Part shown: positions 6,237 to 8,069 of the stretch, in pieces
Layout: each line of letters starts with the position of its first letter
How positions within the stretch are numbered: the stretch's first letter is position 1
Assembly: GCA_026988135.1 (NCBI GenBank)
Contig: JALSLT010000088.1
Location: 1-8,069 of the forward strand
From: Desulfurobacterium sp.
GTDB lineage: Bacteria > Aquificota > Aquificia > Desulfurobacteriales > Desulfurobacteriaceae
Length of the DNA: 8,069 nt
Reading direction: 5' to 3'
Made by a program: the position numbers and the translations under genes
Notes under the pieces: model-generated
What the model saw: the letters and a program-made list of their open reading frames with translations, nothing else
Told to the model about the DNA's origin: nothing
Database searches by the model: none

Positions 6237-6953
6237 TTAAACTCCTTTTAATATTCTCGCCGCCATTATCGGTGGTAATCCTGCTTCAATTATACTTTTT
6301 GCGGCAGCTTGGGTGTTGTAAGAAACTCGTTTTGTTTTAACCGACCTGTTTTTTGTGTCATAAATAAGGTAAGACGCACTGGGATTTCTATCTCTTGGTT
6401 GACCTACACTTCCGGGATTGATGAGGAATCTACCGTTGTTTACTTTAAAAGGTGTCTTGCGGATTACTTCCGCACCGATACTCGAAAGTCTATATCCGAT
6501 GCTAATGTGGGTATGTCCGAAAAAACATATATCTGTTCCCGGTTTTAAAAGATATGCTGTCGCGGTTGTAGTGTCCGTAATGTATGTTGCGCTTCCCGGA
6601 GCGGTGGGATTGTCATGAACCAAGGTTGTGTTTTTAACTATTTGAATTAGACTGCACTTTTTAAAAAACTTTATAAATTCTGAATCTATAACTTTTTTCG
6701 TCCATATTAAACATTCATTTACCGTAGCACTGTCAACTTCAGCAAGTTCAAGCAACATAAGTTCGTGATTTCCAAGAATAACTTGGGAACAGTTTTTTGT
6801 TATCCATAGGCAGCATTCGTTGGGGAAGGCACCGTAATTTATGATGTCTCCAAGGCACCATACTTTTTCTATCTGTTCTTGTGTCATATCCTCTTCGACT
6901 GCCTGAAGAGCATGAAAATTTCCGTGAATGTCAGATAGTATCCCTATTTTCAT
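6237..6953 (-). CDS. Calcineurin-like metallophosphoesterase (YfcE/MJ0912-like)
   Basis: This is a cytosolic di-metal phosphoesterase of the small bacterial/archaeal group. The full set of metal-binding motifs is present: SDIHGN (7-12), GDIINYG (35-41), GNHE (61-64), VHDNP (112-116) and GHTH (146-149). The typical closing NPGSVGQPRD (179-188) follows. Family members hydrolyse phosphodiesters or phosphomonoesters, but the real substrate cannot be read from the sequence. I chose the ATG at 6953, giving 238 residues that begin MKIGILSD, because metal-binding Asp8 must lie near the N-terminus. An in-frame TTG at 7007 adds 18 unlikely residues with no ribosome site. The ATG also has only a weak ribosome site. 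It is the first gene of the operon and lies 5 bp ahead of recA; whether it has a role in DNA metabolism is unknown. Confidence 0.93.
   Translation of the reverse strand: MKIGILSDIHGNFHALQAVEEDMTQEQIEKVWCLGDIINYGAFPNECCLWITKNCSQVILGNHELMLLELAEVDSATVNECLIWTKKVIDSEFIKFFKKCSLIQIVKNTTLVHDNPTAPGSATYITDTTTATAYLLKPGTDICFFGHTHISIGYRLSSIGAEVIRKTPFKVNNGRFLINPGSVGQPRDRNPSASYLIYDTKNRSVKTKRVSYNTQAAAKSIIEAGLPPIMAARILKGV
6289..6294 (-). promoter_or_regulatory. Possible internal -10 box (TATAAT) ahead of recA
   Basis: A perfect TATAAT lies on the minus strand about 58 bp before the recA start, within the last codons of the metallophosphoesterase gene. No good -35 box stands 16-18 bp upstream (nearest are AACACC/CAACAC), and there is no extended TG. 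Such hexamers are common by chance in AT-rich DNA, so this is only a candidate for a separate recA promoter. Confidence 0.2.
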
Positions 6954-6995
6954 AATAAAAAATTTTAATCTTTTATCTGTAAGATTGCAAAATAC

Positions 6996-7023
6996 ATTTA
7001 ATATCAAAATTTATTCATGTTAA
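6996..7023 (-). promoter_or_regulatory. Candidate promoter of the metallophosphoesterase-recA-pilT-recX-alaS-thiD operon
   Basis: On the minus strand TTAACA (7018-7023, 5 of 6 to the -35 consensus), a 16-bp spacer and TTAAAT (6996-7001, 4 of 6 to the -10) give a start near 6989 and a leader of about 36 nt to the ATG at 6953. The DNA here is very AT-rich, so chance matches are likely. It overlaps the candidate plus-strand promoter of queF. Confidence 0.3.
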
Positions 7024-7026
7024 AAT
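6998..7026 (+). promoter_or_regulatory. Candidate promoter of queF
   Basis: TTAATA (6998-7003, 4 of 6), a 17-bp spacer and TAAAAT (7021-7026, 5 of 6) with an extended TG at 7018-7019 would start transcription near 7033. That leaves a leader of about 40 nt before queF. I do not recognise a preQ1 riboswitch in this leader. The box overlaps the opposing operon promoter. Confidence 0.4.
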
Positions 7027-7029
7027 TTG
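7005..7029. repeat. Imperfect dyad (9-bp arms, 7-bp gap) in the divergent promoter region
   Basis: CAAAATTTA (7005-7013) and TAAAATTTG (7021-7029) form an inverted repeat with 8 of 9 positions paired, centred on 7017. It sits between and over the candidate -10 and -35 elements of both divergent promoters. Its position suits an operator for a dimeric regulator, but AT-rich DNA produces such dyads by chance. Confidence 0.35.
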
Positions 7030-7071
7030 GTGAAATCGGGTAGAAAAATACTTTAATCGGAGAATTTATTT

Positions 7072-7560
7072 ATGAGAAAAGATTTTGGGACGGTTAAATC
7101 TTTGGGAAAGAAAACGGAGTACATTTTTGAGTATAAACCGGAGCTTCTTGAAAAATTTCCAAATCGCTTTCCTGAAAATATCTACTGGGTATCATTTAAT
7201 TGTCCTGAGTTTACTACTCTTTGTCCAATGACAGGACAGCCGGATTTTGCGACTATCTATATTCAGTATATTCCTGATAAATGGCTTGTTGAGAGTAAAT
7301 CGTTGAAATTGTATCTGTTCTCCTATAGAAACACCGGGGATTTTCACGAAGATACGGTAAACAGGATATCTGAGGATATTTTTAAATTGCTTGAACCTTA
7401 CTATATAGAGGTGTATGGAGAGTTTAATCCAAGAGGTGGCATTTCCATAGATCCTTTTGTTCAGAAGTTCAGGGATGCTGACTGGGTAAGGGAACTTGCC
7501 GGAGAGCGGTTTAAACTTCACCGAGTAACACCGCCGGATATTAAGAGAAACAGGGGGTAG
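7072..7560 (+). CDS. queF: NADPH-dependent 7-cyano-7-deazaguanine (preQ0) reductase
   Basis: QueF reduces the nitrile of preQ0 to the amine preQ1, which TGT then inserts into GUN-anticodon tRNAs on the way to queuosine. The 162-residue protein is the short, single-domain (YkvM-type) form. Visible are the nucleophile Cys51 in FTTLCPMTGQPD, the general acid Asp58, the family NADPH-binding signature ESKSLKLY (74-81), FHE (91-93) and RGG (121-123). Cys51 would form the thioimide with substrate. The ATG at 7072 has CGGAG 9 nt upstream. The gene is transcribed away from the recA operon and is followed after 2 bp by an MTAP-family gene, so the two are probably cotranscribed. Confidence 0.97.
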   Translation: MRKDFGTVKSLGKKTEYIFEYKPELLEKFPNRFPENIYWVSFNCPEFTTLCPMTGQPDFATIYIQYIPDKWLVESKSLKLYLFSYRNTGDFHEDTVNRISEDIFKLLEPYYIEVYGEFNPRGGISIDPFVQKFRDADWVRELAGERFKLHRVTPPDIKRNRG

Positions 7561-7562
7561 AT

Positions 7563-8069
7563 GTGATTCTTGTTTTAGGTGGAAGCGGTGCTTATTTTCT
7601 TGATAAAGAAAGATTTGGAAAAGTTTTGTGGAAAAGGAGAATAGATACACCTTTCGGTGTTTCGAACCCTGTTTGTAAAATTAAAGCTCCTTCCGGAAAA
7701 GATTTTCTGTTTTTGTCGAGACACGGGGAGAAAGATTATGAAGTTACAGCTCCTTTTGTTAACTATAGAGCCAATATCTATGCGGCAAAAGAGTGTGGAG
7801 CTGAAAGGATAGTCGCGTGGACAGGACCCGGCTCAATGAGGGAAAACTATAAGCCGGGAGATTATGTGATTCCTGATGATATTATAGATTTCACAAAAAA
7901 AAGAGAATATACGTTTTTTGAGAAAAAGGGTCTTGGATTTATTCGTCAAAATCCTGTTTTTTGTCCACAAATAAGGGCTGGATTGAAGAAAATTCTTGAA
8001 AAGCTTGGTTTTCCCTTTCATGATGGTGGTGTTTATGTATCTACTGAGGGACCGAGGCTTGAAACTCCG
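7563..8069 (+). CDS. MTAP/purine nucleoside phosphorylase family protein, 3' end outside the window
   Basis: The family cleaves purine nucleosides, typically 5'-methylthioadenosine, with phosphate to give free base and (methylthio)ribose-1-phosphate. The frame is open for 169 codons to the right edge. Visible are the phosphate loop VLGGSGA (4-10), SRHG (52-55), VNYRANIYAAKECGAERI (66-83), PGDYVIPDDIIDFTKKREYTFF (98-119, with the conserved PD and T-K-x-R) and TEGPRLETP (161-169), the strongest family mark. Translation must start at GTG (7563), since the ATG at 7561 is followed at once by TGA. AGGGGG lies 5 nt upstream, at the end of queF. The usual HGxxH and AVGSL segments are altered here, so substrate preference (MTA, methylthioinosine or 6-oxopurine nucleosides) is open. 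Confidence 0.92.
   Translation, partial: MILVLGGSGAYFLDKERFGKVLWKRRIDTPFGVSNPVCKIKAPSGKDFLFLSRHGEKDYEVTAPFVNYRANIYAAKECGAERIVAWTGPGSMRENYKPGDYVIPDDIIDFTKKREYTFFEKKGLGFIRQNPVFCPQIRAGLKKILEKLGFPFHDGGVYVSTEGPRLETP

Noticed and set aside
7033..7071. Possible preQ1 riboswitch in the queF leader
   Set aside because: The leader is short and AT-rich, and I could not find the stem plus A-rich tail pseudoknot of preQ1 class I.
7192..7650. Open frame on the minus strand across queF and the MTAP start
   Set aside because: It lies antisense to a clearly recognised QueF, has no family resemblance and no ribosome site.

Overview
The window is an ordinary-looking but very compact bacterial chromosome segment. 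The protein genes are AT-rich, with many AAA, AGA and ATA codons. The two tRNA genes are clearly GC-rich (roughly two thirds G+C by eye), which points to a thermophile. Type IV pilus machinery, a probable GT9-type glycosyltransferase tail (heptosyltransferase-like) and the style of RecA, AlaRS and MTAP suggest a Gram-negative thermophile. Aquificota (for example the Desulfurobacteriaceae side) is my best guess, but this is inference and not proven by the window.

Layout from left to right. Bases 1-108 hold the C-terminal 35 codons of a plus-strand gene. A near-consensus promoter (TTGACA, 16 bp, TATATT) follows and drives tRNA-Val(TAC) and tRNA-Asp(GTC), both with encoded CCA. Only 6 bp further on begins the 3' end of a six-gene minus-strand operon. 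In transcription order it reads: calcineurin-like metallophosphoesterase, recA, pilT-like ATPase, recX, alaS, thiD. These genes are packed tightly: 5 bp, a 17-bp overlap, a 17-bp overlap, 36 bp and 0 bp. A short divergent control region (6954-7071) separates this operon from a plus-strand pair. That pair is queF (preQ0 reductase of queuosine synthesis) and a gene for an MTAP/purine nucleoside phosphorylase family protein, which starts at GTG and is cut by the window end.

How the genes work together. RecA (strand exchange) and RecX (RecA modulator) are a classic pair, but here a pilus-retraction-type ATPase sits between them, translationally coupled on both sides. That would tie twitching and DNA-uptake machinery to recombination. 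alaS and thiD follow as housekeeping genes (translation, thiamine). queF makes preQ1 for queuosine, a modification placed on GUN-anticodon tRNAs such as the tRNA-Asp in this window. The MTAP-family enzyme salvages purine nucleosides, probably methylthioadenosine from S-adenosylmethionine use.

I see no mobile element, CRISPR array, phage gene or clearly undescribed system. The most interesting points are the recA-pilT-recX sandwich, a longer RecA L2 loop with no acidic tail, a PilT with a degenerate AIRAG-type motif, an MTAP with a substituted active-site region, and a dyad in the divergent promoter region.
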